Shown in pieces: positions 46,089 to 54,656 of a DNA stretch of 64,000 nucleotides. Each line of letters starts with the position of its first letter. Positions within the stretch are counted from its first letter, which is position 1. Source of the stretch: Paraburkholderia humisilvae (GTDB taxonomy: Bacteria; Pseudomonadota; Gammaproteobacteria; Burkholderiales; Burkholderiaceae); NCBI RefSeq assembly GCF_902859855.1, contig NZ_CADIKH010000013.1, positions 1-64,000 on the forward strand, in the 5' to 3' direction. A program made the position numbers and the translations under genes. The notes under the pieces are model-generated. The model saw only the letters and a list, made by a program, of their open reading frames with translations. It searched no databases and was not told where the DNA came from.

Positions 46089-46316
46089 CCATCAGGAAAC
46101 GCCGACCGGCGCGACCTCGTCAAAACAGCACGTTGCCAAAAATTATGGGCAAGATGGCCGACGTATAGACAAAAATCCGAGATTTTCCGAAAAACAACGC
46201 GCCGCACAGTCAGACTATTCCGAGTCAGTAGGCCGTAAGTTTCCACTCCAATAATCGGGGGCACGGATCCGCCTTTCCGGGCGACCGCGTGCATAAATCA
46301 ATAGTGGAGACGACAT

Positions 46317-47975
46317 ATGGCTACCGTAAGCGGGCAGGTCTCGCACGCGCCGATGACAGCCGATGAGAAGCGGGTGATCTTCGCATCGTCGCTGGGCACG
46401 GTATTCGAGTGGTACGACTTTTATCTGGCTGGCTCGCTGGCGGTCTTCATCAGCAAGAGCTTCTTTTCCGGCGTCAATCCGACCGCGGGCTTCATTTTCA
46501 CGCTGCTGGGCTTTGCCGCGGGCTTCGCGGTGCGTCCGTTCGGCGCGCTGGTGTTCGGGCGGCTCGGCGACCTGGTCGGCCGCAAGTACACGTTCCTGAT
46601 CACGATCGTGATCATGGGTCTGTCGACTTGCGTGGTTGGCTTCCTGCCGGGATTTGCATCGATCGGGATCGCTGCGCCGGTGATCTTTATCGCGATGCGG
46701 CTGTTGCAGGGTCTCGCGCTTGGCGGCGAGTACGGCGGCGCGGCGACTTACGTAGCCGAGCACGCACCGGCGAATCGGCGCGGCTTCTATACGTCGTGGA
46801 TCCAGACGACGGCGACGCTGGGCCTGTTCCTGTCGCTGCTCGTGATTCTCGGCGTGCGCACGACGATGGGCGAAGACGCGTTCGGCGCATGGGGCTGGCG
46901 CATTCCGTTCATTGCCTCGCTGATTCTGCTGGCGGTGTCGGTGTGGATCCGGTTGCAACTGAACGAATCGCCGGCATTCATGCGGATCAAGGCCGAAGGC
47001 AAGACGTCGAAGGCGCCGCTGACGGAAGCATTCGGCCAGTGGAAAAACCTGAGGGTGGTGATTATCGCGCTGCTCGGCCTGACCGCGGGTCAGGCGGTGG
47101 TGTGGTACACGGGCCAGTTCTATGCGCTCTTCTTCCTGACGCAGACGCTGAAGGTGGATGGCACGAGCGCGAACATCCTGATCGCGCTTGCGCTGTTGAT
47201 CGGCACGCCGTTCTTCGTGTTCTTCGGCTCGCTGTCGGACCGCATCGGCCGCAAGCCGATCATTCTGGCGGGCTGCCTGATCGCGGCGCTGACGTACTTC
47301 CCGCTCTTCAAGGCGTTGACGCACTATGCGAACCCGGCGCTGGAGGCTGCGCAGCAGCGCTCGCCGATCGTCGTGATCGCGGACCCGAGCGAGTGCTCGT
47401 TCCAGTTCAACCCGGTGGGCACGGCGAAGTTCACGTCGTCGTGCGACATCGTGAAGAGCGCGCTGTCGAGGGCGGGTCTGAATTACGAGAACGTCGCAGC
47501 GCCGCCGGGAACGATTGCGCAGGTCAAGGTGGGCGACGTGGTGATCAACTCGTTTGACGGCCGGGCCGCGAACGCGAAGGACCTGGGCAAGGCGTTCGAG
47601 ACGCAGTTGGGCTCGACGCTGAAGGCGGACGGCTATCCGCCGAAGGCTGATCCGGCGCAGATCAACTGGCCGATGACCGTGGTGATCCTGACCATCCTCG
47701 TGATCTACGTGACGATGGTGTACGGACCGATCGCGGCGATGCTGGTGGAGATGTTCCCGACGCGGATCCGGTACACGTCGATGTCGTTGCCGTATCACAT
47801 CGGCAATGGCTGGTTTGGCGGGTTCCTGCCGGCCACTGCGTTCGCGATTGTGGCGGCTAACGGCAACCTCTACTCCGGGCTGTGGTATCCGATCATCATC
47901 GCGATGATGACGTTTGTGATCGGGCTGATTTTTGTGCGGGAGACCAAGGACTCCAATATCTATGCGCAGGATTGA
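46317..47975 (+). CDS. MFS metabolite:proton symporter (MHS family, ProP/KgtP-like) with large loop
   Basis: 552 residues, longer than the usual 430-450. MFS motif A occurs twice, in GRLGDLVGRKYTFL (loop 2-3) and GSLSDRIGRKPIIL (loop 8-9), as in the MHS group. Between the predicted ninth and tenth helices lies an insert of about 100 residues with two cysteines (DPSECSFQF and TSSCDIV), probably periplasmic. Substrates of the family are dicarboxylates, citrate, proline betaine and the like. GGAG precedes the ATG. It lies 228 bases after the two-component pair, suggesting control by it. Confidence 0.85.
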   Translation: MATVSGQVSHAPMTADEKRVIFASSLGTVFEWYDFYLAGSLAVFISKSFFSGVNPTAGFIFTLLGFAAGFAVRPFGALVFGRLGDLVGRKYTFLITIVIMGLSTCVVGFLPGFASIGIAAPVIFIAMRLLQGLALGGEYGGAATYVAEHAPANRRGFYTSWIQTTATLGLFLSLLVILGVRTTMGEDAFGAWGWRIPFIASLILLAVSVWIRLQLNESPAFMRIKAEGKTSKAPLTEAFGQWKNLRVVIIALLGLTAGQAVVWYTGQFYALFFLTQTLKVDGTSANILIALALLIGTPFFVFFGSLSDRIGRKPIILAGCLIAALTYFPLFKALTHYANPALEAAQQRSPIVVIADPSECSFQFNPVGTAKFTSSCDIVKSALSRAGLNYENVAAPPGTIAQVKVGDVVINSFDGRAANAKDLGKAFETQLGSTLKADGYPPKADPAQINWPMTVVILTILVIYVTMVYGPIAAMLVEMFPTRIRYTSMSLPYHIGNGWFGGFLPATAFAIVAANGNLYSGLWYPIIIAMMTFVIGLIFVRETKDSNIYAQD

Positions 47976-48070
47976 TGGGGGCGGTGGGCGGGGTGTTTCT
48001 GCGCGCTGCCCTCTGCTCTGCTCCGTCGTGTGATGTAGATCGAGCGTCCTGATAAGGGAACCGGCGGGGG

Positions 48071-48099
48071 TTGACGACCCCCGCCGACCTCCCTATAAT
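48071..48099 (+). promoter_or_regulatory. Promoter of the tRNA gene
   Basis: TTGACG (48071-48076) and a perfect TATAAT (48094-48099) are 17 bases apart and end 11 bases before the tRNA, close to the sigma-70 consensus. Confidence 0.82.
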
Positions 48100-48110
48100 T
48101 GTCGGTCTTA

Positions 48111-48187
<77 letters not shown>

Positions 48188-48193
48188 AATGCG

Positions 48194-48229
48194 AAACCCC
48201 TGTAGATCAAAGATCTACAGGGGTTTTTT
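48194..48229 (+). terminator. Rho-independent terminator of the tRNA
   Basis: AAACCCCTGTAGATC (48194-48208) pairs perfectly with GATCTACAGGGGTTT (48212-48226), loop AAA, followed by six Ts in total from 48224. Confidence 0.93.
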
Positions 48230-48329
48230 GCTTTGACCTTTGCGATTTGTTCGCAAGCCCTTTTCTTTTACCCCCGGCTCGCGGTGCAATTTCGGTGCAA
48301 TGCACGGTGTAACCCCTAACAAGGAACAC

Positions 48330-49664
48330 ATGGCAGCACTGACAAAAACGCCCTCGGGAACATGGAAAGCGACCATCCGCCGAGTTGGTTGGCCGACAGC
48401 CGCGAAGATGTTCAGAACCAAGCGCGACGCCGAGGATTGGGCGCGACGCACAGAAGACGAAATGGTTCGGGGCGTGTTCATCCAACGCGCTCCCTCCGAG
48501 AAAACCACCGTAGCCGACGCGCTTGCGCGCTACGCCAAAGAGATCGTTCCTCTCAAGAAGGCGACAACGCAGCGCCGAGAAGGTGCCCGCCTACGAGAGC
48601 TGACGAGTCACTTCGGAAAATACTCGCTGGCCGCAGTTATCGGAACGTCGTGGGGATTCATCGAACAGGCATGGAGAGCGTTAGGCGGCGTGCAAAACAC
48701 GCTATCCGCTGCCGACCTCGATTCGGTTAAGCAGGTGGCACGCGATACCGTTGCGACGACCGTACTGAACGGCCTCGATGCAGCGGCGTCAAACACGCTC
48801 GAATTTTCGACCGTCAACCTGATGGCGTTGGCGAGCATGGGTCAAAAGATGGTGATTGTCGCGCACTCTCAGGGCAACATGTTCGCGAAGGAGCTGTACG
48901 CTCGAACCCAGATGGCGGTGCCTAACCAGTACAACGTGAACGGCTACGAGATTGCCAGGCAGTTTCAGGTGGTCAACGTTGGCACACCTGCGACAACCTC
49001 CGATACCGGCAAATACGTGACGGCGGTGCAGGACATTGTGATCGACCTGCTTGCCCGGCTTCTGTCGACGTTGGCGCTCACCTCCCAGCCGGCCCTTCCA
49101 AATTTCAACTCAGGCCTGGCGACGTACGCCTACGACCCCCTCGGGCATGATTTCCTGAATGTCTACCTGAACGATCAGTTGGGTCTTGAAGGTCGCGTGA
49201 TGGACCTCGCTCAACAGGCGGCCAACGACGCGGGTTCATTTGGCAATGACAATCCCGAAGGACCGCTACAGATAACCGGAGCATCCAATAATGGTTCTGC
49301 GACATACACGGTCACGGCGCCAGACGGAACAACGTCGGTAGTGACGGTTCTTCGGGGCGTAACGCCAACAGAAGTTTTTCACCCGACCTGCGACATCCTG
49401 CAAGAGGGCACTTACCATATTCAGGCCGACATCACCGCACCTGTTGACCCAAGTTCGACTCAACCGTGGTACGCCGCTTTCGTCGTCCTTAACCTTCCGC
49501 GTCTCGGTCCGTCGAAGCTGGAAGCTTTGTACTCCGCGTTCTGGTTTGGGTACACGGGCGAGACTCCGATGTCGACAAGTGTCGGTGCGATGGACGTGGT
49601 GCTGACGAAGGACGTTGGGAGCGGTGGCTTCGATGAGCGCATCTACTTCTATAGACAGCAGTAA
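48330..49664 (+). CDS. Chimeric ORF: integrase N-terminus fused in frame to a lipase-like domain
   Basis: 444 residues from an ATG with AAGGAA just upstream. Residues 1-103 are the N-terminal and SAM-like arm of a tyrosine-recombinase phage integrase (ALTKTPSGTWKATIRRVGWP, FRTKRDAEDWARRTEDEM, TTVADALARYAKEIVPLKK; each shortened below 25). The catalytic domain with the R..HxxR..Y set is absent. From about residue 104 (nt ~48640) the protein becomes an alpha/beta-hydrolase-like domain with a lipase-type elbow AHSQGN (Ser180), possible Asp235 and His273 (LGHDFLNV), then a beta-rich tail. No signal peptide remains, though such hydrolases are usually secreted. It probably arose by deletion inside a tRNA-inserted island; it could be a dead fusion. 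GC is lower than in flanking genes. Confidence 0.72.
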   Translation: MAALTKTPSGTWKATIRRVGWPTAAKMFRTKRDAEDWARRTEDEMVRGVFIQRAPSEKTTVADALARYAKEIVPLKKATTQRREGARLRELTSHFGKYSLAAVIGTSWGFIEQAWRALGGVQNTLSAADLDSVKQVARDTVATTVLNGLDAAASNTLEFSTVNLMALASMGQKMVIVAHSQGNMFAKELYARTQMAVPNQYNVNGYEIARQFQVVNVGTPATTSDTGKYVTAVQDIVIDLLARLLSTLALTSQPALPNFNSGLATYAYDPLGHDFLNVYLNDQLGLEGRVMDLAQQAANDAGSFGNDNPEGPLQITGASNNGSATYTVTAPDGTTSVVTVLRGVTPTEVFHPTCDILQEGTYHIQADITAPVDPSSTQPWYAAFVVLNLPRLGPSKLEALYSAFWFGYTGETPMSTSVGAMDVVLTKDVGSGGFDERIYFYRQQ

Positions 49665-49674
49665 GCCGTCTGAC

Positions 49675-49765
49675 TAGCTTGCGACGTCACAAGCATGAAG
49701 AGGAAGCAGGCGGAATCGCCAAAATTGTCTTGTCGCCCGCCGACCGAGTGAAAGGTCGCAAGCTA
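49675..49765. repeat. 11-bp inverted repeat pair flanking 69 bases
   Basis: TAGCTTGCGAC (49675-49685) is repeated inverted as GTCGCAAGCTA (49755-49765). The interior has no gene. The size resembles a tiny mobile remnant, but no target-site duplication is evident. Confidence 0.5.
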
Positions 49766-49784
49766 AATTGTGTACGTTAAACCG

Positions 49785-49813
49785 GCTACCGTTCGAGAAA
49801 CTCGAACGGTAGC
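49785..49813. repeat. Perfect 13-bp hairpin
   Basis: GCTACCGTTCGAG (49785-49797) and CTCGAACGGTAGC (49801-49813) are perfect complements with an AAA loop. It follows the stop of the minus-strand gene ending at 49847, so it may act as a terminator although the tract after it (CGGTTTAA on minus) is short. An outer GTGTAC/GTACAC pair (about 49770 and 49835) brackets it. Confidence 0.6.
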
Positions 49814-49846
49814 GGAGGCTGACTTCGAGAAAATGTACACGCACGC

Positions 49847-50284
49847 TCACATCAGATCGAAACTCTTAGGCAACGCTCCCAACTGCCGAAACACCCCCAG
49901 CCAATCCTCCAGATGCCATGTTTTACAAACCCGTCCATCACGTATCTGGTGAAAAGAATGAATCGCGAAATGAACCCGTTTTGACGTAGCGGCAATACCA
50001 AGCAAGCTCCCCGTTTGCGTCCCCGTCACCTCCGCACGCACGCCAACCCGGTCCCCGTGAACGAGCAGGTCGAGTATGCGAACTTTCATATCCGGCAGCG
50101 CAGTGGCGATATTTTCGAAAATCTTGCCCATCTGCTCAGGACCCGGTACGGCGCCCGGCGGCTCAGGAATGTACTCCCAATCGCTCGTGACCACCTGACG
50201 CAGTAACGAAATGTCTTTCGTCGAAAATGCCTGATAGAACCGTTCGATCGTGGCTTTTATCGCTTGCTCGCTGTGTGAAGTCAT
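49847..50284 (-). CDS. SnoaL-like ester cyclase (NTF2 fold)
   Basis: 145 residues of the SnoaL/ester-cyclase family: KATIERFYQAFSTKDISLLRQVV at the start (shortened IERFYQAFSTKD), WEYIPEPPGAVPGPEQM, then TGTQTGSLLGIAATSKRVHF and the ending HQIRDGRVCKTWHLEDWLGVFRQLG (shortened RDGRVCKTWHLEDW). Some members cyclise polyketides, but most stand-alone ones have no known substrate. The codon use is less GC-biased than in core genes around it. It lies within the accessory stretch after the tRNA. Confidence 0.8.
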   Translation of the reverse strand: MTSHSEQAIKATIERFYQAFSTKDISLLRQVVTSDWEYIPEPPGAVPGPEQMGKIFENIATALPDMKVRILDLLVHGDRVGVRAEVTGTQTGSLLGIAATSKRVHFAIHSFHQIRDGRVCKTWHLEDWLGVFRQLGALPKSFDLM

Positions 50285-50461
50285 GTCGTCGCTCCATGGA
50301 GGACATACAACAACGCACTCTATCGGTCGATGTCAGAAGCACCGCCGCAGTCCGGTCGCAAAATGAATTTGCCCTGCGTAGAATAGCGCGCACTCGACTC
50401 CATTGCAGTGCGCACGGCTACCTCGCGAAAACCAACGGCGCCGGACCCACTCTGAACACCA

Positions 50462-50704
50462 TTACCCCGGTGAATTTGCAATATTATCGATCAGTAGCAG
50501 CAAGTCTTCCTCATCGGGCCGCGTACCCCAACGGCTATGTCCCGAAACGGACGCGATTGCGATCCACGAATGAGGGGGAAACCACTCCAGCCGGAGTTGA
50601 TCGCCACCCACAATCCGCAATCGACCGGTATCACAAAGAAACTCCGCGTTGACCGTTTCGCCATTAACAGTCTTGCTCGCCGTAACGGACATTGGCTCAA
50701 GCAT
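50462..50704 (-). CDS. Small hypothetical protein
   Basis: 80 residues (MLEPMSVTASKTVNGETVNAEF...). I do not recognise a family. The start at 50704 is chosen because GGAGGACAGG directly precedes this ATG; a longer start at 50749 is in frame. Composition is that of a real soluble protein (mixed charged and hydrophobic, two Trp, no runs), ending LLLLIDNIANSPG. It lies upstream of the SnoaL-like gene on the same strand, 177 bases apart, in the lower-GC island-like stretch. Confidence 0.5.
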   Translation of the reverse strand: MLEPMSVTASKTVNGETVNAEFLCDTGRLRIVGGDQLRLEWFPPHSWIAIASVSGHSRWGTRPDEEDLLLLIDNIANSPG

Positions 50705-50749
50705 CCTGTCCTCCGTGTTGTGCAGCCCCTTTGCCTGCCGGTTGGACAT

Positions 50750-51053
50750 GAACGTCGTCGGCGTGCTTTCATGAGTGGCAGTGCAGTTCAGATGAGGTGC
50801 ATTCTAGAAGCGACAGGAAGTAGCAGGTGCGACTGAACATTCAGTTGTGTAACGGGTGGTAACGCTATCGGGCGACGAAATGTCTACGACCCCGACGGCT
50901 GTCGCTCCAACGCCCACTCAATCTCCTTCAACGCCGCAAGCCTCCGACGAATCGTGCGGACAAACGCATTCAACAGCGCGTATCCGCGCATTACACACGA
51001 ATTACGCGCTCACCGCGGAGGTGGTAACCGATCAACTCGACCGATCCGACACC
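50750..51053. other. Intergenic region before the alcohol dehydrogenase stop
   Basis: About 300 bases. The only coding-like item is a 35-codon minus-strand frame at 50884-50991 (listed separately). No terminator or repeat stands out. Confidence 0.35.
50884..50991 (-). CDS. Possible tiny ORF or 3' remnant of a lost gene
   Basis: ATG at 50991 to TAG at 50884, 35 codons: MRGYALLNAFVRTIRRR...EWALERQPSGS. The amphipathic, Leu/Arg-rich composition looks like the end of a real protein, but no ribosome site or family is evident. It may be what remains of a gene cut by rearrangement at the island boundary. Confidence 0.25.
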   Translation of the reverse strand: MRGYALLNAFVRTIRRRLAALKEIEWALERQPSGS

Positions 51054-52094
51054 CTAGCTCACTTCAATCACCACCTTTAGCGCGCGCGTATCCGCCGCGC
51101 GGCTGAACGTGTCATACGCATCAAGCGCCTTGCTCAGCGGGAAGCGATGCGTAATCAGTTGCCCCGGGTCCAGCCGTCCAGCGCGCACCGTTTTCAGAAG
51201 CATCGGTGTGCTGACCGTATCGACGAGACGCGTCGTGATCGCGACATTGCGATCCCACAGCTTCTCGAGATGGAGATCCGCTTTTACGCCGTGCACGCCG
51301 ACGTTCGCGACCACACCGCCTGGCGCAACCAGCGACGTGCACATTTCGAACGTGGCCGGTATCCCGACCGCCTCGATCGCACAGTCGACGCCCACCCCGT
51401 CAGTCAGCCGCATCACTTCGGCTTCCGGGTCCTGACGGCTCGCGTCGACGCAGGCGGTCGCACCAAACCGCTGCGCCACTTCCAGACGGTTCGGATCACG
51501 ATCGATCATCACGACCTGTGCTGGCGAATAGAACTGCGCGGTCAACAACGACGCGAGGCCGATCGGACCCGCACCGACAATCGCGACCGTGCTGCCCGGC
51601 TGCACCTTGCCGTTGAGCACCCCGCATTCGAAGCCGGTAGGCAGAATGTCCGACAGCATCACCAGCGCTTCTTCGTCGAGGCCTGGTGGAATCCGATACA
51701 GGCTCGTCTGCGCGTGCGGAATGCGCACGTACTCCGCTTGCGTACCATCAATCCGGTTACCGAGAATCCAGCCACCGGTCGCACAATGCGAATACATGCC
51801 GCGCCGGCAATAGTCGCATTGACCGCACGACGAAATGCATGAAATCAGCACGTGATCGCCGACGGCCAGTCCCTGCACGGCCGCCCCAACGCGATGCACG
51901 ATACCGACACCTTCATGGCCGAGAATCCGGCCCGGCTCGCAGGTCGGCACGTCCCCCTTCAAAATGTGCAGATCAGTCCCGCAGATCGTCGTGCGCGTAA
52001 CCTTGACGATCGCATCCGTCGGCGCCGCGAGTTCCGGTATCGGCCGTTCATCGAGCGACTTGTTGCCCGGCCCGTGGTAAACGATTGCTTTCAT
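51054..52094 (-). CDS. Zinc-dependent alcohol dehydrogenase
   Basis: 346-residue medium-chain dehydrogenase. Catalytic zinc ligands Cys38 (TICGTDLH) and His60-Glu61 (GHEGVG); the structural zinc Cys90, Cys93, Cys96 and Cys104 (SSCGQCDYCRRGMYSHC). The NAD(P) site is VAIVGAGPIGL. Substrates could be alcohols, aldehydes or threonine-like compounds; this is not settled by sequence. The start at 52094 has GGAGGGAGAG upstream and is preferred over one 13 codons longer. It diverges from a run of universal stress protein genes, with an FNR-type box 69 bases upstream of its start. Confidence 0.9.
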   Translation of the reverse strand: MKAIVYHGPGNKSLDERPIPELAAPTDAIVKVTRTTICGTDLHILKGDVPTCEPGRILGHEGVGIVHRVGAAVQGLAVGDHVLISCISSCGQCDYCRRGMYSHCATGGWILGNRIDGTQAEYVRIPHAQTSLYRIPPGLDEEALVMLSDILPTGFECGVLNGKVQPGSTVAIVGAGPIGLASLLTAQFYSPAQVVMIDRDPNRLEVAQRFGATACVDASRQDPEAEVMRLTDGVGVDCAIEAVGIPATFEMCTSLVAPGGVVANVGVHGVKADLHLEKLWDRNVAITTRLVDTVSTPMLLKTVRAGRLDPGQLITHRFPLSKALDAYDTFSRAADTRALKVVIEVS

Positions 52095-52162
52095 AACTGA
52101 CTCTCCCTCCGCTAAGGGTCCACGCTGACTCACTCAGTGTAGGTCGCGACAGAGCAGTAGCG

Positions 52163-52176
52163 TTGACCTCTGTCAA
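52163..52176 (-). promoter_or_regulatory. FNR/Anr-type box toward the alcohol dehydrogenase gene
   Basis: TTGAC-CTCT-GTCAA is a perfect dyad of the FNR/CRP class (consensus TTGAT-N4-ATCAA). On minus, a -10-like TACACT (52141-52136) lies where a class II FNR promoter would have it, placing the box near -41. Confidence 0.6.
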
Positions 52177-52285
52177 ACGCATTCGCGTGCATCGCGCAAC
52201 CATTTCGCATGGCTTATGCACCTGCGGTGGTGACGTGGCGGCGTGGGGTCACGCGCCGGTCATAAAGTCCGCGCGGCGCGCGCGG

Positions 52286-52299
52286 TTGATCTGCGTCAA
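52286..52299 (+). promoter_or_regulatory. FNR/Anr-type box toward the universal stress genes
   Basis: TTGAT-CTGC-GTCAA matches nine of ten consensus bases of the FNR site. A -10-like TAGACT (52321-52326) places the box near -41 for a start at about 52333, typical of class II activation. The first usp gene begins at 52378. Confidence 0.65.
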
Positions 52300-52377
52300 T
52301 GCGGCACGCCTCACACGCTCTAGACTCAAACAAGGCTGGCGGCCGATCCGCCCGCCGCTCATGACGGAGCGACTGCG

Positions 52378-53217
52378 ATGAGCTACAAGAGTGTTCTCGT
52401 CCATCTGGACACCAGCGAACGGACCCCGCAGCGGCTCGACGCCGCACTGCAACTTGCGCGACGCTTCGACGCCCATCTGACGGGCCTCTTTGCGGCGTTC
52501 GAACCCGATTCCCGCGCGTTCTTCGTGATGGCCGGCACGGCTGACTACTACCCCGCCCATCAACAGCGGCGCGCACAGCAACGCGGTGCGCTCGAGCGGC
52601 TCTTTCATGCGCAGGCGCTGCGCGCCAACGTCGACGCCCGCTTCATCTGTTCCGACGGGCCCGCGAATGCGAGCGTGCCACAGCACGCGCGTTACGCCGA
52701 TCTCGTCATCATCGGCCAGACCGATCCGGACGACCCGGAGTCCTATGTCGACGACCACTTCGCCGAATGCGTCGTGATGTCGGCGGGGCGGCCCGTGCTG
52801 CTGCTTCCGAAGGCGGGCGCCTTCCCGAAGTTCGGCGAACGGCTTCTGATCGCGTGGGACAGCAGCCGCGAAGCCGCGCGCGCCGCATACGACGCCGAAC
52901 CTTTTCTCGCACGCGCGAAAAAGTGCACGGTCGTGACAGTGCGCGGCACGGCCGGCGAACCGCCCGGCGAGCGATTCGCAGGCGCGGATATTGCATTGAC
53001 GCTGGCGCGCCACGACGCCAGTGTCGACGTACTCGAAGTCGACGCAGCGAGGGACGCGCCGATCGGCGACGTGCTGCTGTCGACCGCACACGATCAGGGC
53101 TGCGACATGATCGTGATGGGCGCGTACGGGCACGCACGCTGGCGTGAACGGGTGATGGGCGGCGCGACGCGGACTATTCTTCAATCGATGACCTTGCCCG
53201 TGCTGATGTCGCATTAG
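52378..53217 (+). CDS. Universal stress protein, tandem-domain type
   Basis: 279 residues, two UspA-like halves: residues 1-145 (MSYKSVLVHLDTSERTPQRL start) and about 155-279, ending VMGAYGHARWRERVMGGATRTIL...PVLMSH. The second half keeps the Gly-x2-Gly-x9-Gly pattern near the end that contacts ATP in many Usps. These cytoplasmic proteins aid survival under low oxygen, starvation or oxidative stress. It is a close paralogue in architecture and ending of the gene at 53817. The 102 bases to the next usp gene may hold a separate promoter. Confidence 0.88.
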   Translation: MSYKSVLVHLDTSERTPQRLDAALQLARRFDAHLTGLFAAFEPDSRAFFVMAGTADYYPAHQQRRAQQRGALERLFHAQALRANVDARFICSDGPANASVPQHARYADLVIIGQTDPDDPESYVDDHFAECVVMSAGRPVLLLPKAGAFPKFGERLLIAWDSSREAARAAYDAEPFLARAKKCTVVTVRGTAGEPPGERFAGADIALTLARHDASVDVLEVDAARDAPIGDVLLSTAHDQGCDMIVMGAYGHARWRERVMGGATRTILQSMTLPVLMSH

Positions 53218-53319
53218 AACGTGTATTGCGAGGTGCGTGCCGCGCGCCGCTGCGGCAAAGCCGCACATAACCCGGCGCAGCCACGGCGGACAAAGCCCGA
53301 CACTGACGGAGGAGACGCG

Positions 53320-53820
53320 ATGTACACCAACATTCTTGTCGCACTCGATGGCAGCGACACTTCGCATCAGGCGCTCGACACCGCACTGCGCCTTGCCCGC
53401 CAGAACGACGCCCTGCTGCATCCGCTGTATGTGGTCGATCTGCCGGGTATCGCCTTCGGCACACCCGGGTTCAATCCGCAGCCATTGTGCGACGCGCTGC
53501 GCCGCGACGGCGAGCGCGTCATCGCCGGCGCGCGCGATCGGATGGCGGCACAGCGCATCAACGGCAGCCCGCGCGTCATTGACACGGTCACGCCGGGCGA
53601 GGGCGTCGCGCAGTGCATCCAGCGGGCAGCGCAGGAATACCACGCCGATCTGATCGTGATGGGAACGCACGGTCGGCGTGGCTTTCAGCGCTTCGTGCTC
53701 GGCAGTGTCGCGGAACGGGTCGTGCGCGGCGCGCCATGTCCGGTCCTGCTGGTTCCATTGCGCGCGCAACCTGCTGCCGATGAGACCGCATCACATCCCG
53801 CGGAAAAGGAGCTCCCATGA
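53320..53820 (+). CDS. Universal stress protein, single-domain type
   Basis: 166 residues. It opens MYTNILVALDGSDTSHQAL and has the ATP-binding signature GTHGRRGFQRFVLGS followed by VVRGAPCPVLLVP, fully conserved, unlike the two larger neighbours. The start at 53320 follows GGAGGAG by four bases; the frame upstream of it is non-coding. Its last four bases overlap the next usp start (ATGA), so the two are translated from one message. Confidence 0.92.
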   Translation: MYTNILVALDGSDTSHQALDTALRLARQNDALLHPLYVVDLPGIAFGTPGFNPQPLCDALRRDGERVIAGARDRMAAQRINGSPRVIDTVTPGEGVAQCIQRAAQEYHADLIVMGTHGRRGFQRFVLGSVAERVVRGAPCPVLLVPLRAQPAADETASHPAEKELP

Positions 53821-54656
53821 GCTATAAGACCATGCTGGTTCATATCGACGACAGCCGTCACAGCGCGGCGCGGGTCGCGGTCGCACTCGATCTCGCACTA
53901 CGCTTCGATGCGCATCTGATCGGGCTCTACGTGGTAAGTCAGGATCTGTTCCAGCCCCTCTTCAGGCTGGACGACAGCCTGCAGCTGTCCACGCTCGAGC
54001 AGCAGCACGCGCAACGGCAGTCGCAGGCACACGCCGCGTTTCTGGACGCCGCGCAACGCGCCGCATGCAGCGTCGAATGGCGCGCGCCGCCCGGACCCGC
54101 CATCGAAACCGTGACGCTGCACGCACGGCATGCGGATCTGCTGGTGCTCGGCCAGCGCGATCCGGAGGACCCAGCGTCGTACGTCGCGCGGCATTTCATC
54201 GAAGACGTGCTGATGGAATGCGGCCGCCCGGCACTCGTTCTGCCGTACGCAGGCAAGGTCGCGACGCTCGGCGAAAACGTGGTGATCGCGTGGGACAGCA
54301 GCCGTGAAGCGGCGCGCGCGCTGACCGACTCGCTTGAGCTGATCCGACGTGCGCGTTTCGTGACGATCGAGTCGGTCGGAACGCACGCACGCGCCGCACC
54401 GCACAACGCACCGCCAACGGCCATCGACGTGTCCGCATTTCTCGAGCGACACGGCATCCGCGCGTCGTTTTCGACGACGCCGGCCGTCGCCGGCGTAGGC
54501 ACCGGTGCGACGCTGCTGAACCGCATCGCCGATCTGCATGCGGACCTGCTCGTGATGGGCGCATTCGGTCATCCGCACGCGCAGGAACGCGTGCTTGGCG
54601 GCGTGACACGTACGATGCTTGAATCGATGACGGTGCCGGTGCTGATGTCGCACTGA
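53817..54656 (+). CDS. Universal stress protein, tandem-domain type
   Basis: 279 residues, same two-half architecture and length as the gene at 52378, starting MSYKTMLVHIDDSRHSAARV and ending VMGAFGHPHAQERVLGGVTRTML...PVLMSH. The two probably arose by duplication. The first half lacks a clear ATP signature. It overlaps the single-domain usp gene by four bases and ends the cluster; 337 bases without a gene follow. Confidence 0.88.
   Translation: MSYKTMLVHIDDSRHSAARVAVALDLALRFDAHLIGLYVVSQDLFQPLFRLDDSLQLSTLEQQHAQRQSQAHAAFLDAAQRAACSVEWRAPPGPAIETVTLHARHADLLVLGQRDPEDPASYVARHFIEDVLMECGRPALVLPYAGKVATLGENVVIAWDSSREAARALTDSLELIRRARFVTIESVGTHARAAPHNAPPTAIDVSAFLERHGIRASFSTTPAVAGVGTGATLLNRIADLHADLLVMGAFGHPHAQERVLGGVTRTMLESMTVPVLMSH

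Noticed and set aside
46215..47798. 527-codon minus-strand frame opposite the MFS symporter
   Set aside because: Arg/Gln/His-rich shadow; MFS motifs are clear on plus.
50227..50652. 141-codon plus-strand frame over the small island genes
   Set aside because: Overlaps two minus-strand genes with better composition and ribosome sites; no recognisable motif.
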